Origin: Pectobacterium peruviense
Lineage (GTDB): Bacteria > Pseudomonadota > Gammaproteobacteria > Enterobacterales > Enterobacteriaceae
Length of the DNA: 64,000 bases
Assembly: GCF_002847345.1 (NCBI RefSeq)
Contig: NZ_LXFV01000007.1
Location: forward strand, 1 to 64,000
Direction: 5' to 3'
This document shows, in pieces, positions 47,492 to 57,831 of this stretch. The position numbers were made by a program, and so were the translations under genes. Positions within the stretch are counted from its first letter, which is position 1; every line of letters begins with the position of its first letter. Below the pieces are notes generated by a model. That model saw nothing but the letters and a program-made list of their open reading frames with translations, was not told the origin of the DNA and did not search any database.

Positions 47492-48511
47492 ATGAACGTT
47501 CTCGTCACAGGTGGTAGCGGTTACATAGGAAGTCATACTTGCGTACAATTGCTGGCTGCTGGGCACACTCCCGTCATTCTCGATAACTTGTGTAACAGCA
47601 AGGCTAGCGTCGTTAAAACCATTACGCGTTTAACGGATAAGACGCCTATTTTTTATCAGGGAGATATCCGCGACAGCGCACTGCTGGACGACATTTTCGC
47701 TAAGCACACCATTGACGCCGTCATCCACTTTGCAGGCTTAAAAGCCGTGGGTGAATCCGTGCGTGAGCCGCTGAGTTACTATGACAATAACGTCAACGGT
47801 ACGCTCGTGCTGGTTGAAGCGATGAAGAAAGCCGGTGTGAAAAACCTGATTTTCAGCTCCTCCGCCACCGTTTATGGCGATCAACCACACACGCCTTATC
47901 AGGAAAGTTTCCCAACCGGACACCCAGCCAGCCCTTATGGCCGCAGCAAGCTGATGGTTGAGCAGATCCTACAAGATTTGCAACATGCGGAACCGGAATG
48001 GAGTATTACGCTGTTGCGTTATTTCAACCCAGTCGGTGCGCATCCATCAGGCGAGATGGGCGAAGATCCGCAAGGTGTTCCCAATAACCTGATGCCTTAT
48101 ATCGCTCAGGTTGCTGTTGGCCGGAGAGAGTCGCTGGCGATCTTCGGTAATGACTACCCTACCGTTGACGGCACTGGCGTACGCGATTACATCCACGTTG
48201 TCGATCTGGCTGACGGTCATATCGCCGCCATGAATACCCTACAAAATCGTGCTGGCGTACATATCTATAACCTGGGTGCAGGCGTGGGCTACAGTGTATT
48301 GCAGGTCGTTGAAGCCTTTAGTCAGGCCTGTGGTAGGCCGCTGGCTCACCATTTTGCCCCGCGCCGTCAAGGCGATCTGCCAGCTTATTGGGCGGATGCA
48401 GAACGTGCAGCGAAAGATCTTAATTGGCGAGTCACACGCTCATTACAAGAGATGGCGCAGGATACCTGGCGCTGGCAGTCCAACCACCCTAATGGGTACG
48501 AAGACGCATAA
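47492..48511 (+). CDS. galE: UDP-glucose 4-epimerase
   Basis: The protein has 339 residues from the ATG at 47492. It interconverts UDP-glucose and UDP-galactose. The NAD-binding GGSGYIGSH (7-15) and YGRSK (the catalytic YxxxK, about 150-154) with SSSATVYG are intact. It supplies UDP-galactose for surface polysaccharides, such as the WbaP-initiated glycan. It is followed by a hairpin-rich region and galM; no galT or galK lies between. Confidence 0.95.
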   Translation: MNVLVTGGSGYIGSHTCVQLLAAGHTPVILDNLCNSKASVVKTITRLTDKTPIFYQGDIRDSALLDDIFAKHTIDAVIHFAGLKAVGESVREPLSYYDNNVNGTLVLVEAMKKAGVKNLIFSSSATVYGDQPHTPYQESFPTGHPASPYGRSKLMVEQILQDLQHAEPEWSITLLRYFNPVGAHPSGEMGEDPQGVPNNLMPYIAQVAVGRRESLAIFGNDYPTVDGTGVRDYIHVVDLADGHIAAMNTLQNRAGVHIYNLGAGVGYSVLQVVEAFSQACGRPLAHHFAPRRQGDLPAYWADAERAAKDLNWRVTRSLQEMAQDTWRWQSNHPNGYEDA

Positions 48512-48874
48512 CGACGTTTTTTCACGTCGAGTGACGGATTAAGGGAAGAGAAGCAGAGCGGATTCAGACCGTCGACAAACCCATTTGCGGAACGAGAACG
48601 ATGATAATGGGATAGAAGAGTAAAGCGTCCGCGCCAGGGACAAAAACGTCAGGAACGTTTTTGAACGTCGCTTGCGACGACCCTGAAAGGGTGAATCTCA
48701 GGGATGAGATTCATATCTGCGCGGCTCGAGCTTACAGGGATGTACTTGCAGCGTCTTTACGATCTACCCATTATCACCGCTCGTCGTACTTTGTCAGCAA
48801 ACTCATTTCTGCTGCCTCCCCCAGCATTACACGCATCGCCCCTCTATCTTGTCGGGCCTCTACAGGAGCAAGTC
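48512..48874. other. galE-galM intergenic region, 363 bases
   Basis: It contains an unbroken series of four small hairpins (48642-48713) and then the galM ribosome site CAGGAG. No coding gene is supported, although a frame open upstream of galM crosses part of it. Confidence 0.55.
48642..48713. repeat. cluster of four contiguous small hairpins
   Basis: In order: AAAAACGT/ACGTTTTT (48642-48662), CGTCGC/GCGACG with a TT loop (48666-48679), ACCCT/AGGGT (48680-48692), and TGAATCTCA/TGAGATTCA (48692-48713). All stems are perfect. It resembles a dispersed soft-rot bacterial intergenic repeat as I recall it, but only one copy is visible here. Confidence 0.65.
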
Positions 48875-49921
48875 ATGTTGAATGAAAGTCTTAGCACGCT
48901 GGCACCAGATGGTCAGCCGTTTCAATTAACGACCTTGCAGAATCAGGCAGGCATGCGCGTGCGTCTGATGGACTGGGGTGCAACCTGGCTTTCCTGTGAG
49001 CTCCCGCTGCCAGAGGGTGAAGTGCGAGAAGTCCTATTGGGTTGTGCATCGCCTGAACAGTATCCTCAGCAAAGCGCTTACCTCGGAGCATCGATTGGCC
49101 GCTATGCCAACCGCATAGCCAAAGCCACATTCAGCCGAGAAACAGAAACCTTTCATCTGGTACCAAACCAAAACGAGCACCAGTTGCACGGCGGCCCAAA
49201 AGGCTTTCATGCCCGCCGCTGGCGAATTGCGAGTCAGGATGCAACACAGGTGACTTATCAGCTGCACTCGCCGGATGGCGATCAAGGCTATCCAGGACAC
49301 CTTAACGTGCAGGTCACTTACGCGCTGACCGAACATAATTCGTTAGAAATCTCGTATCAGGCTACCGTGGAGAAAGCCTGCCCCGTTTGCCTGACCAACC
49401 ACGCGTATTTCAACCTTGATGGCGATTTGACTGATGTACGTAAGCACCAGTTGCAGCTATTTGCCGACTATTATTTGCCGGTCAATAGCGCGGGCATTCC
49501 TAACGCCGATCTGACACCGGTTAACGTTACCGGAATGGATTTCCGCCAGCCAAAAACGCTGGAGGAAGATTTCTTACGCGATAGCGATCAAATGGCCGTC
49601 GGCGGCTACGATCACGCCTATTTATTACATCGCACCTGCGGATCCAGCGAAAGTCCGGCTGCTAATTTGTGGTCATCCGATGGTCGCGTGCTGATGAGCG
49701 TTTTCACCAGTGCTCCTGCCTTACAGCTATACAGCGGCAACTTTCTGGCCGGAACACCTTCGCGAGACGGTGGTCAGTATGAAAACTATGCCGGTGTCGC
49801 GCTGGAAAGCGAATTCCTGCCGGACAGCCCGAATCATCCAGACTGGCCACAGCCCGACTGCTGGCTAAAACCGGGGAAAGTCTATCGCTCGGATACCACG
49901 TACCAGTTTCTCATCCAGTAA
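48875..49921 (+). CDS. galM: aldose 1-epimerase (galactose mutarotase)
   Basis: The protein has 348 residues from the ATG at 48875 with ribosome site AGGAG; the upstream open frame is leader. It interconverts alpha and beta anomers of galactose and glucose. Substrate-binding GRYANRIA (about 70-77), NEHQLHGGPKGF near 102, the catalytic His in CLTNHAYFNLDG (about 175) and the catalytic Glu in ALESEFLPDSP are present. Confidence 0.94.
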   Translation: MLNESLSTLAPDGQPFQLTTLQNQAGMRVRLMDWGATWLSCELPLPEGEVREVLLGCASPEQYPQQSAYLGASIGRYANRIAKATFSRETETFHLVPNQNEHQLHGGPKGFHARRWRIASQDATQVTYQLHSPDGDQGYPGHLNVQVTYALTEHNSLEISYQATVEKACPVCLTNHAYFNLDGDLTDVRKHQLQLFADYYLPVNSAGIPNADLTPVNVTGMDFRQPKTLEEDFLRDSDQMAVGGYDHAYLLHRTCGSSESPAANLWSSDGRVLMSVFTSAPALQLYSGNFLAGTPSRDGGQYENYAGVALESEFLPDSPNHPDWPQPDCWLKPGKVYRSDTTYQFLIQ

Positions 49922-49955
49922 CCGCACGATTAAATATAATTAACTCATTGATAAC

Positions 49956-49979
49956 ATTGGCAGATGAGTATCTGCCAAT
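49956..49979 (+). terminator. hairpin after galM
   Basis: ATTGGCAGAT (49956-49965) and ATCTGCCAAT (49970-49979) form a perfect 10-bp stem with a GAGT loop. The following sequence is only weakly T-rich. Confidence 0.65.
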
Positions 49980-50072
49980 TTACAAAACTACTTTACAAAA
50001 CTATGCCATTCCCCGCTTGCCCCCTTCCAGCTCAGGCGCTTACACTTCCATGACGTCCAAAAAGGAAATGCC

Positions 50073-50525
50073 ATGTCTGCATCATCACGGTCTCCATTAC
50101 TCATTCATCATCTGCGCCATAAAGGCAGGTGGGGATGGCTATTGGCACTGTGTTGGCTTTTCCTGAATGCACAACTGGCTATCGCAGGTCATCAATGCGA
50201 CATGACGCTCAGTCAGGCATCCCCCACTATCCAGCATCAAGCACATCTGCAACAGGCTGACGTTCAGCCGCTATCCTCTCATGCTAACCATGCAGCGAAA
50301 GCGTCTTACGCAGCAGACCAGCAAACGCCGCTGTGTGAAAAGCACTGCGTGCCGGATAGTGTGAAGCAGGATAATGGATCGCTGGCATTGTTGGCGCTGC
50401 CAGTCAGTAATGAACTCGTTTTAGCGGATAACCCAATCACGCTTAATCAGGCATGTGATCTCTGGTTATCTCCTCCTGCGGTTGGCCCTCCCGCTGAGAT
50501 CCGCTTCTGCCGATTCAGAGAATAA
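50073..50525 (+). CDS. small Cys/His-containing protein heading the copper efflux operon
   Basis: The protein has 150 residues with one hydrophobic segment (about 21-38) that may be a signal or anchor. After it are C42, the CEKHC motif at 88-92, many histidines between 54 and 73, C128 and C146. It ends with proline-rich SPPAVGPPAEIRFCRFRE. It resembles short copper-resistance accessory proteins (DUF2946-like). A metal-binding or sensing role is inferred from the residues and from its place before the CusF-like and efflux genes. Confidence 0.65.
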   Translation: MSASSRSPLLIHHLRHKGRWGWLLALCWLFLNAQLAIAGHQCDMTLSQASPTIQHQAHLQQADVQPLSSHANHAAKASYAADQQTPLCEKHCVPDSVKQDNGSLALLALPVSNELVLADNPITLNQACDLWLSPPAVGPPAEIRFCRFRE

Positions 50526-50600
50526 CCCAAGCGATTGATAACACCTGCGCCATCGAGCGCAACACCTTGTTTATCAATTATTTTCATTGGGATTATTTTT

Positions 50601-50954
50601 ATGCGTATCACTTACTCAGCCATTATCAGCAGCCTGATTTTTTTCGTCTCTTCCTTCATCTTCCCCGTGTGGGCAAACGACCACCAGCATCACGCGATGA
50701 TGCATACCAATCCCCCTGCGGCCACTGCCGCCGTTTATCAAAGCAGTGGCACCATAAAGAAATGGGATACCAACAGCGTCACGCTCTCCCATGCTCCGAT
50801 TGCCGACCTAAAATGGCCCGCTATGACAATGGCATTCACGTTGCCATCAAGTGGCGAAATAACACCACTCCCTGTCAACACGCCAGTCACATTCAGCTTT
50901 GTCCAGAATGACAGCGGCTACATCCTGACCGCGATTACGCCACAACAGCCTTAA
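50601..50954 (+). CDS. cusF: CusF-like periplasmic copper/silver chaperone
   Basis: The protein has 117 residues from the ATG at 50601, with a signal peptide cleaved near VWA-ND (about 25). H64, W72, M75 and M77 (HAPIADLKWPAMTM) reproduce the CusF Cu(I)/Ag(I) site of His, Met and capping Trp. The N-terminal mature part has the extra metal-binding run HQHHAMMH. It would deliver Cu(I) to the RND pump. Confidence 0.88.
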   Translation: MRITYSAIISSLIFFVSSFIFPVWANDHQHHAMMHTNPPAATAAVYQSSGTIKKWDTNSVTLSHAPIADLKWPAMTMAFTLPSSGEITPLPVNTPVTFSFVQNDSGYILTAITPQQP

Positions 50955-50966
50955 TCGGAGCACATC

Positions 50967-52226
50967 ATGAACTTATCCAAACACGACGCCGCGCGCGCGT
51001 GTCTGGCGATGTTGCTGTGGCTACCTGCCGCCGTTTTTGCGGCAGATCTGAGTCTTGAACAGGCCTTACAGGCAGCGGAACGTTACTCCGCCGATCTGTC
51101 AGCTAATCAACACCAGATTAACGCGCTACAGAACATGGCCGACTCCGCCACACAGCTTCCCGACCCTAAACTGAAATTTGGCGTCGAAAACCTGCCATTG
51201 GGCGGCAACAATGGTAGCCGACTCACACGGGAAGGCATGACGATGCAACGTATCGGCGTCATGCAAACCTACGTCAGCAGCAGTAAACGTGATAGCAAGG
51301 CACAGGCCATTCGGGTAGAAGCCAATGTGCTGCAAAGTAATAGCGAAAGTATCCGTGCTCGCCTGCAACGAGAAACTGCTCAGGCATGGCTGGATCTCGC
51401 GCTCTCACGCAAAGCACTGAGCGAGGTCACGGCGCTGGTCAACGAAAGCCAGCGGCAGTTCGCCTCGCAAAAAGCGAGCGTGGCGGCCGGTAGTGAAGCG
51501 AGTAGCGTGCTGGATGCCCGCCTGACGTTGGCAACCATGCAGGACAAACAGGCTGATGCCGAGCGGGACACCCGCATTGCACATGCCCGACTGGTGCAGC
51601 TTACTGGCATTGCAGATATCAATGTAAACGGCGATCTTCCTCGCTTTGAACGGCTACCAGCTTCACCGGATGTGTTGAGCGGCACCATTCATCAGCATCC
51701 AGAAATGCAACAGGCACAGCGTGAAGCCGAGTTGGCTCAGGCGCGTTCCGCACAGTCAGCCGTTGCCGCCATCCCTAATGTCGATGTTGAAGTCTATTAC
51801 GCGAAACGTGGGGATGATTACGATGACATGGCCGGCATGATGGTGACAGTCGATCTACCGCTGTTCAAATCCAAACGTCAGGATAAGGACTATGCCGCAG
51901 ACGTATCGCGCAGTATGGAGGCGCGCGACAAAGTATTGCTCACCGAGCGAGAACATCAGGCGCAACTCGATACACTGATTGCTCAATATCAAGCAGCACA
52001 GTCACGTTGGCAGCGTCAGAGCAACGAGATTCTCCCGCTGCAACAGCAGCGCATCAAACTGATTCAGGCTCAGTATCAATCCGGCAGTAGTAATCTTTCC
52101 GCCGTACTGGATGCACGCCGGTCTCTGCTCGAAAGCCGAATTGCCGTTCAGGATACCGCTCGGGAGATGGCTCAATACTGGGCCGCTATCCGCTATCTAA
52201 CGCCACAGGGAAGCCCTACGCGATGA
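50967..52226 (+). CDS. cusC: TolC-family outer-membrane efflux protein (CusC/CzcC-like)
   Basis: The protein has 419 residues with a signal peptide (about 1-25) and no lipobox. Two OEP repeats (about 28-215 and 230-410) and long helices rich in Ala/Gln are typical of TolC proteins of heavy-metal pumps. It forms the outer-membrane duct for the CusBA-like pump. The stop overlaps the next start (ATGA). Confidence 0.87.
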   Translation: MNLSKHDAARACLAMLLWLPAAVFAADLSLEQALQAAERYSADLSANQHQINALQNMADSATQLPDPKLKFGVENLPLGGNNGSRLTREGMTMQRIGVMQTYVSSSKRDSKAQAIRVEANVLQSNSESIRARLQRETAQAWLDLALSRKALSEVTALVNESQRQFASQKASVAAGSEASSVLDARLTLATMQDKQADAERDTRIAHARLVQLTGIADINVNGDLPRFERLPASPDVLSGTIHQHPEMQQAQREAELAQARSAQSAVAAIPNVDVEVYYAKRGDDYDDMAGMMVTVDLPLFKSKRQDKDYAADVSRSMEARDKVLLTEREHQAQLDTLIAQYQAAQSRWQRQSNEILPLQQQRIKLIQAQYQSGSSNLSAVLDARRSLLESRIAVQDTAREMAQYWAAIRYLTPQGSPTR

Positions 52227-53734
52227 CCAAAACCGTAACGAAAAAATCACTGATGCTTAGCCTGATAGCGCTGGCTATTCTCAGTGCAGGTGGCGTGGGC
52301 TATCTGGTTGGCAAACAGCAAACACCGCACTCGCCTTCTACCGCCGAGCCAGAACGATCCGTTCTCTATTGGTACGATCCGATGGTGCCGGATAAGCGCT
52401 TCGACAAACCGGGAAAATCGCCCTTTATGGATATGGAACTGGTTCCCCGCTATGCCGATGGCGTGCAGGAAGACGGCGGAGTCACCGTCAGCGCCCGTCA
52501 GCAGCAAAACCTTGGCGTTCGCACAGCCCGTGCAGAAATGCGCGAACTTGACGACCGCACCACAGGTTATGGCACGGTCACACTCAACGAACGCGGATTA
52601 CACACGCTGGTCGCACCTAGCGGCGGTATTGTCGAGAAACTCACGGTCAATGCACTGCAACAACAAGTGAAGAAAGGCGAGACGCTAGCCACGTTGTGGA
52701 ACCCAACCTGGGCGGCAGCGCAGCGCGAATATCTAGCGGTACGGCAACTGGGCGACGAAGTGCTGACACAATCGGCTCGCCAGCGGCTGTCACTGCTATT
52801 CATGCCGGAAGCCATTATTCGGCAGGTAGAACGTAGCGGTAAACCGCAAGACAGGATCGCGATTATCGCGCCTGAAAGTGGCTATGTTAACAAACTGGAA
52901 GTGCGGCAAGGTATGCAGTTAAGTCCTGCCCAGCCGTTATTCGAGCTTGCCAGCTTGAACCCGATTTGGGTAGATGTCGATTACCCAGAGGCACAGGCAG
53001 CACAGCTAACGATCGGCAGCGATATCAGCGCTACCAGTAACGCTTGGCCGGGTAAAACCTTCCACGGCAAAATCAGCGAACTACTACCCGTGTTGGATAG
53101 CACGACGCGCACGTTAAAAGCGCGCGTTGTTCTGGACAACCCGCAGCAGCAGCTCAAACCCGGTATGTATCTGACTGTCCAACGCTCTCACACTCAGGCA
53201 CAGCCGCGTCTGGCGATCCCACAGGAAGCCTTGTTGGTCAGCGGCAGCCAGAATAGGGTTTTACTGAGCGACGGTAGCGGCCATTTCACCCCGCGCCGCG
53301 TCACCGCGGGCGCATCGTTGGGCGACTGGGTGGAAATCATTGATGGGCTGAAAGAAGGCGACAGCGTAGTCACCTCTGGTCAGTTCCTGATTGACTCCGA
53401 AGCCAGTCTGCGCAGCGCACTGCCACAACTTGATGCTGAGACATCGATACCCCCAACAACATCGACAACGCACTCCGCCCCCGTTGGCTACCAAACTCAG
53501 GGAGTGATCAAAGCGATAAACGGCAATCAGGTCACCATTGAGCATGAAGCCGTTCCGGCACTCAACTGGTCGCCGATGACGATGGACTTAACGCTGCCAT
53601 CGTCAGGGTTACCACAAGGTGTGGGGATCGGCAGCACCGTCAATTTCCAGTTCAACATGGACGATAGCGGAATTCACGTTCTGCATTTTTTACCCGCTGA
53701 CGATCCGCATGCCGGACATGGAGGTCACCCATGA
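52223..53734 (+). CDS. cusB: RND periplasmic adaptor CusB-like with C-terminal fused CusF domain
   Basis: The protein has 503 residues. An N-terminal anchor (8-30) is followed by a heavy-metal-binding domain with [18 protein letters not shown] and FMDMEL (about 49-75), then hairpin, lipoyl, barrel and membrane-proximal adaptor domains (about 90-400). Residues about 422-503 are a complete second CusF domain with H441, W449, M452 and M454 ([15 protein letters not shown]), ending in a His-rich tail HAGHGGHP. E. coli CusB (about 407 residues) lacks this domain, so it is a fusion. It overlaps cusA. Confidence 0.9.
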   Translation: MTKTVTKKSLMLSLIALAILSAGGVGYLVGKQQTPHSPSTAEPERSVLYWYDPMVPDKRFDKPGKSPFMDMELVPRYADGVQEDGGVTVSARQQQNLGVRTARAEMRELDDRTTGYGTVTLNERGLHTLVAPSGGIVEKLTVNALQQQVKKGETLATLWNPTWAAAQREYLAVRQLGDEVLTQSARQRLSLLFMPEAIIRQVERSGKPQDRIAIIAPESGYVNKLEVRQGMQLSPAQPLFELASLNPIWVDVDYPEAQAAQLTIGSDISATSNAWPGKTFHGKISELLPVLDSTTRTLKARVVLDNPQQQLKPGMYLTVQRSHTQAQPRLAIPQEALLVSGSQNRVLLSDGSGHFTPRRVTAGASLGDWVEIIDGLKEGDSVVTSGQFLIDSEASLRSALPQLDAETSIPPTTSTTHSAPVGYQTQGVIKAINGNQVTIEHEAVPALNWSPMTMDLTLPSSGLPQGVGIGSTVNFQFNMDDSGIHVLHFLPADDPHAGHGGHP

Positions 53735-56700
53735 TTGCCTACGTGATTCGCTGGTCGCTCAAAAACCGTCTGCTGGTTCTACTGGCGGCGCTGTTCATGG
53801 CGACGTGGGGCCTGCTTTCTCTGCAAAAAACGCCGCTGGATGCCCTGCCCGATTTGTCTGACGTACAGGTCATCATTCGCGTCAGCTATCCGGGTAAAGC
53901 GCCACAGGTCGTAGAAAATCAGGTGACCTACCCGCTGACGACCACCATGCTTTCTGTACCAGGTGCCAAAACGGTACGGGGCTTTTCCATGTTCGGTGAC
54001 GCCTATGTCTATGTGCTGTTTGAAGATGGCACCGATCCCTACTGGGCGCGATCCCGCGTGCTGGAGTACCTCAGTCAGGTGCAGTCTAGTCTGCCTGCTG
54101 ATGCGAAAACCTCACTCGGCCCGGATGCCACTGGCGTCGGTTGGATCTACGAATACGCTCTGGTTGATCGCAGCGGCAAATACAGTCTGGCCGATCTGCG
54201 CGGCTTTCAGGACTGGCTGTTGAAATATGAGCTAAAAACCGTTCCCGATGTAGCGGAAGTCGCCAGCGTTGGCGGTATGGTCAAACAGTATCAGATCGTC
54301 GTCGATCCAGAACGTATGCGGACGCAGGGCATCACCCACCAGCAGATCGTCAGTGCCGTTCAGGCGGCTAATCAGGAAAATGGCGGCTCTGTGCTGGAGT
54401 TAGGGGAAGCCGAGTACATGGTACGCACCACCGGCTACCTGAAAACGGCACAAGACTTTAATAACGTGGTGATTACCACCCGCAGCGGCATTCCTGTGCT
54501 ATTGCAGGATGTGGCTACGCTCAGAGAAGGCCCGGAGATGCGGCGCGGCATCGCCGAACTGAATGGCGAAGGCGAAGTGGCTGGCGGCATCATCGTTATG
54601 CGCTATGGAAAAAATGCGCTGAATACGCTGCATGCCGTCAAAGCACGGTTACAGGAAATACAAAAAAGCCTGCCCGCAGGCGTGGAAATCGTCCCAACCT
54701 ACGATCGCTCGCAGCTGATTGAACACGCCATCGACACGCTTAGCTTCAAACTGCTGGAGGAGTTTGTCGTCGTCGCCGCTATCTGCGCCCTGTTCCTGTT
54801 TCACTTCCGCTCGGCGCTGGTGGCGATCATCAGTCTGCCGCTGGGGATTCTGGGGGCGTTTATCATCATGCGTTATCAGGGGGTGAACGCTAACATCATG
54901 TCGCTGGGCGGTATCGCGATTGCCATCGGTGCGATGGTGGATGCCGCCATCGTGATGATAGAGAACATGCATAAAGTCATTGAACAGTGGCGGCATGAAA
55001 ACCCTGGGAAACAGCCGCAGAATAACGAGTGGTGGCAGTTGGCTGAACGGGCAGCGGTGGAAGTTGGCCCCGCGCTATTTTGCAGTCTGCTGATCATTAC
55101 GCTGTCGTTTGTCCCCGTGTTCTCACTGGAGGCACAGGAAGGCCGTATGTTTTCACCACTGGCCTTTACCAAAACCTACGCCATGGCCGTCGCCGCCGGA
55201 TTAGGGATTACGCTGGTGCCGGTGTTAATGGGGTATTTCGTACGCGGAAAGATACCGGACGAGCAGGCGAATCCGATTAACCATTGGCTGATCGCGCTCT
55301 ATCATCCCGTGCTGCAAAAAGTGCTGAGTTACCCGAAAACCACACTGCTGGTTTCCGGCCTGCTACTGCTACTGACGCTATTTCCGCTCAGCCGTTTGGG
55401 AAGCGAATTTATGCCGCCGCTGGATGAGGGCGACCTGCTGTATATGCCCTCGACTCTACCCGGTATCTCCGCACGGGAAGCAGGCCGATTGCTGCAACAA
55501 ACAGACCGATTGATTAAAACGCTGCCCGAAGTCGAGTCGGTCTTCGGCAAAGCAGGCCGAGCCGACACGGCAACCGACCCTGCGCCGCTGACCATGCTGG
55601 AAAGCACGATTAGGCTGAAGCCACGCGACCAGTGGCGTGAAGGCATGACCATGGACAAGCTGGTTGCCGAATTGGATCGTACCGTCAACCTGCCGGGCAT
55701 CGCCAACGTATGGGTGCCGCCGATTCGCAACCGTCTGGACATGCTGGCAACCGGTATCAAAAGTCCGGTGGGCATTAAGGTTAACGGCAACAATCTCGAG
55801 GATATCGAACGTACCGCCGCGCAAATCGAACAGGTAGTAAAACAGGTTCCGGGCGTGACGTCTGCGCTGGCAGAACGACTGGCGGGCGGACGCTATATCG
55901 ATATTGATATCGATCGCCAGCGTGCCGCACGCTACGGCGTGTCCGTCGAGGAACTTCAGTCGGTGGTCGCTACGCTTATCGGTGGGCAAAACATCGGCGA
56001 AACCATTGAAGGTCGCCAGCGTTATCCCATCAACATCCGCTATCCGCGTGAATTACGCGATTCACTGCAAAAATTGCGCGACCTGCCCATCGTGACAGCC
56101 AATGGCAGCAGAGTCACGCTGGCAGAACTGGCCGATGTTCGTGTCAGCGAAGGGCCGCCCATGCTGAAAAGCGAAAACAGTCGGCTGTCAGACTGGATTT
56201 ATGTCGACCTGCGCGGCCGCGACCTGAAATCCGCCGTTGAAGATATGCAGCAGGCCGTTGCCCAACAGGTCACGCTGCCAGAAGGCGTGTCGTTGAGCTG
56301 GTCCGGTCAGTTTGAGTATCTGGAGCGCGCCACGGAGAAAATGAAAATCGTCGTGCCCTTTACGCTGCTGATCATTTTTGTGCTGCTCTATATCACCTTC
56401 AACCGCATCAAAGATGCACTGCTGATTATGACAACCTTACCTTTCGCGCTGATTGGCGGCGTCTGGCTGCTTTATATCCTCGGCTATAATCTTTCTGTAG
56501 CCGGTGCGGTGGGCTTTATTGCACTGGCGGGGGTATCGGCGGAATTTGGCGTCATCATGCTGCTGTACCTCAACCATGCGGTAGAAAAGCACCGTGTGGC
56601 AGGTCAGGCGCTTTCGCGCCAACAGCTAATGGATGCGATCCACGAAGGGGCGGTTCTGCGCGTGCGGCCGAAAATGATGACCGTGGCAACGATTATGGCA

Positions 56701-56868
56701 GGGCTGCTTCCCATCATGTGGGGAGGCGGTAGCGGCTCCGAAATCATGCAGCGAATCGCCGCACCGATGATAGGCGGGATGGTTAGTGCCCCACTGCTGT
56801 CGATGCTGGTGATTCCAGCGGTTTATCTGTTATTGCACAAGGGAGATTCCGGTTTGCTGAAACGGTAA
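53731..56868 (+). CDS. cusA: heavy-metal RND efflux pump CusA-like
   Basis: The protein has 1045 residues, the CusA/SilA length, with twelve membrane helices and two large periplasmic loops. It exports Cu(I)/Ag(I) using the proton gradient. [20 protein letters not shown] (about 389-408) contains the proton-relay aspartate region, and methionines at [15 protein letters not shown] fit the Met relay. It is a HME-RND rather than a drug pump. No two-component regulator is encoded beside the operon. Confidence 0.93.
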   Translation: MIAYVIRWSLKNRLLVLLAALFMATWGLLSLQKTPLDALPDLSDVQVIIRVSYPGKAPQVVENQVTYPLTTTMLSVPGAKTVRGFSMFGDAYVYVLFEDGTDPYWARSRVLEYLSQVQSSLPADAKTSLGPDATGVGWIYEYALVDRSGKYSLADLRGFQDWLLKYELKTVPDVAEVASVGGMVKQYQIVVDPERMRTQGITHQQIVSAVQAANQENGGSVLELGEAEYMVRTTGYLKTAQDFNNVVITTRSGIPVLLQDVATLREGPEMRRGIAELNGEGEVAGGIIVMRYGKNALNTLHAVKARLQEIQKSLPAGVEIVPTYDRSQLIEHAIDTLSFKLLEEFVVVAAICALFLFHFRSALVAIISLPLGILGAFIIMRYQGVNANIMSLGGIAIAIGAMVDAAIVMIENMHKVIEQWRHENPGKQPQNNEWWQLAERAAVEVGPALFCSLLIITLSFVPVFSLEAQEGRMFSPLAFTKTYAMAVAAGLGITLVPVLMGYFVRGKIPDEQANPINHWLIALYHPVLQKVLSYPKTTLLVSGLLLLLTLFPLSRLGSEFMPPLDEGDLLYMPSTLPGISAREAGRLLQQTDRLIKTLPEVESVFGKAGRADTATDPAPLTMLESTIRLKPRDQWREGMTMDKLVAELDRTVNLPGIANVWVPPIRNRLDMLATGIKSPVGIKVNGNNLEDIERTAAQIEQVVKQVPGVTSALAERLAGGRYIDIDIDRQRAARYGVSVEELQSVVATLIGGQNIGETIEGRQRYPINIRYPRELRDSLQKLRDLPIVTANGSRVTLAELADVRVSEGPPMLKSENSRLSDWIYVDLRGRDLKSAVEDMQQAVAQQVTLPEGVSLSWSGQFEYLERATEKMKIVVPFTLLIIFVLLYITFNRIKDALLIMTTLPFALIGGVWLLYILGYNLSVAGAVGFIALAGVSAEFGVIMLLYLNHAVEKHRVAGQALSRQQLMDAIHEGAVLRVRPKMMTVATIMAGLLPIMWGGGSGSEIMQRIAAPMIGGMVSAPLLSMLVIPAVYLLLHKGDSGLLKR

Positions 56869-57005
56869 AGCCAGAGCGTGATTTTACGCAAATAACCTGC
56901 GGATAAATCACGCTTGCCATCGACTATCGATTGCCGATAACCGTTCTCCACCCCTATAATGAAATCAGTTATCACAGAAATCTTAGGATAGGAAGGAGTT
57001 TAGCT

Positions 57006-57758
57006 ATGGCTGTAACTAAGCTAGTACTGGTAAGACACGGTGAGAGCCAGTGGAACAACGAAAACCGCTTCACAGGCTGGTACGATGTTGATCTGTCCGA
57101 AAAGGGCCGTTCAGAAGCCAAAGCCGCAGGTCAGTTGCTGAAAGACGAAGGTTTTGCCTTTGATTTCGCGTATACCTCCGTGCTGAAACGTGCCATTCAC
57201 ACACTGTGGAACGTACTGGACGAGCTGGATCAAGCCTGGTTGCCAGTTGAGAAATCCTGGAAACTGAATGAGCGCCACTACGGTGCACTGCAGGGTCTGA
57301 ACAAAGCCGAAACCGCTGAGAAATACGGTGACGAGCAAGTTAAACAATGGCGTCGTGGTTTCGCAATCACGCCTCCAGAGTTGACACGTGATGACGAACG
57401 TTTCCCGGGCCATGACCCACGTTACGCTGCTCTGAGCGACAAAGAGCTGCCACTGACCGAAAGCCTGGCGCTGACCATCGAACGTGTTGTGCCTTACTGG
57501 ACCGAAACCATCCTGCCACGTATCAAGAGCGGTGAGCGCGTTATCGTCGCAGCTCACGGTAACTCACTGCGTGCACTGGTGAAATATCTGGACAACATGG
57601 GCGAAGACGAGATTCTGGAACTGAATATCCCGACTGGCGTGCCGTTGGTATATGAGTTCGACGAGAACTTCAAGCCAATCAAACGTTACTACCTGGGCAA
57701 CGCGGACGAAATCGCCGCAAAAGCTGCCGCAGTAGCGAATCAGGGTAAAGCGAAGTAA
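57006..57758 (+). CDS. gpmA: 2,3-bisphosphoglycerate-dependent phosphoglycerate mutase
   Basis: The protein has 250 residues from the ATG at 57006 ([14 protein letters not shown]), with ribosome site GGAAGGAG; an open frame further upstream is leader. R10, H11, E89 in ERHYG and H184 in AAHGNS make the catalytic site. It interconverts 3- and 2-phosphoglycerate in glycolysis. Confidence 0.97.
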   Translation: MAVTKLVLVRHGESQWNNENRFTGWYDVDLSEKGRSEAKAAGQLLKDEGFAFDFAYTSVLKRAIHTLWNVLDELDQAWLPVEKSWKLNERHYGALQGLNKAETAEKYGDEQVKQWRRGFAITPPELTRDDERFPGHDPRYAALSDKELPLTESLALTIERVVPYWTETILPRIKSGERVIVAAHGNSLRALVKYLDNMGEDEILELNIPTGVPLVYEFDENFKPIKRYYLGNADEIAAKAAAVANQGKAK

Positions 57759-57773
57759 TTTACCGTTGAAATG

Positions 57774-57803
57774 AAAAAACCCGGCCTGCGCCGGGTTTTT
57801 TAT
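57774..57803. terminator. bidirectional terminator between gpmA and aroG
   Basis: CCCGGC (57780-57785) and GCCGGG (57790-57795) form the stem with a CTGC loop, flanked by A-run on the left and T-run on the right, so it works on both strands. Confidence 0.92.
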
Positions 57804-57831
57804 TGTCCGCTATCTGTCACGCTATTCGATA

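Noticed and set aside
48642-48713. CRISPR array
   Set aside because: The hairpins differ from each other. There are no repeated units with spacers and no cas genes. No CRISPR array was seen in the window.
48704-48874. N-terminal extension of galM by 57 codons
   Set aside because: It would cross the hairpin cluster; a ribosome site and the family-typical start lie at 48875.
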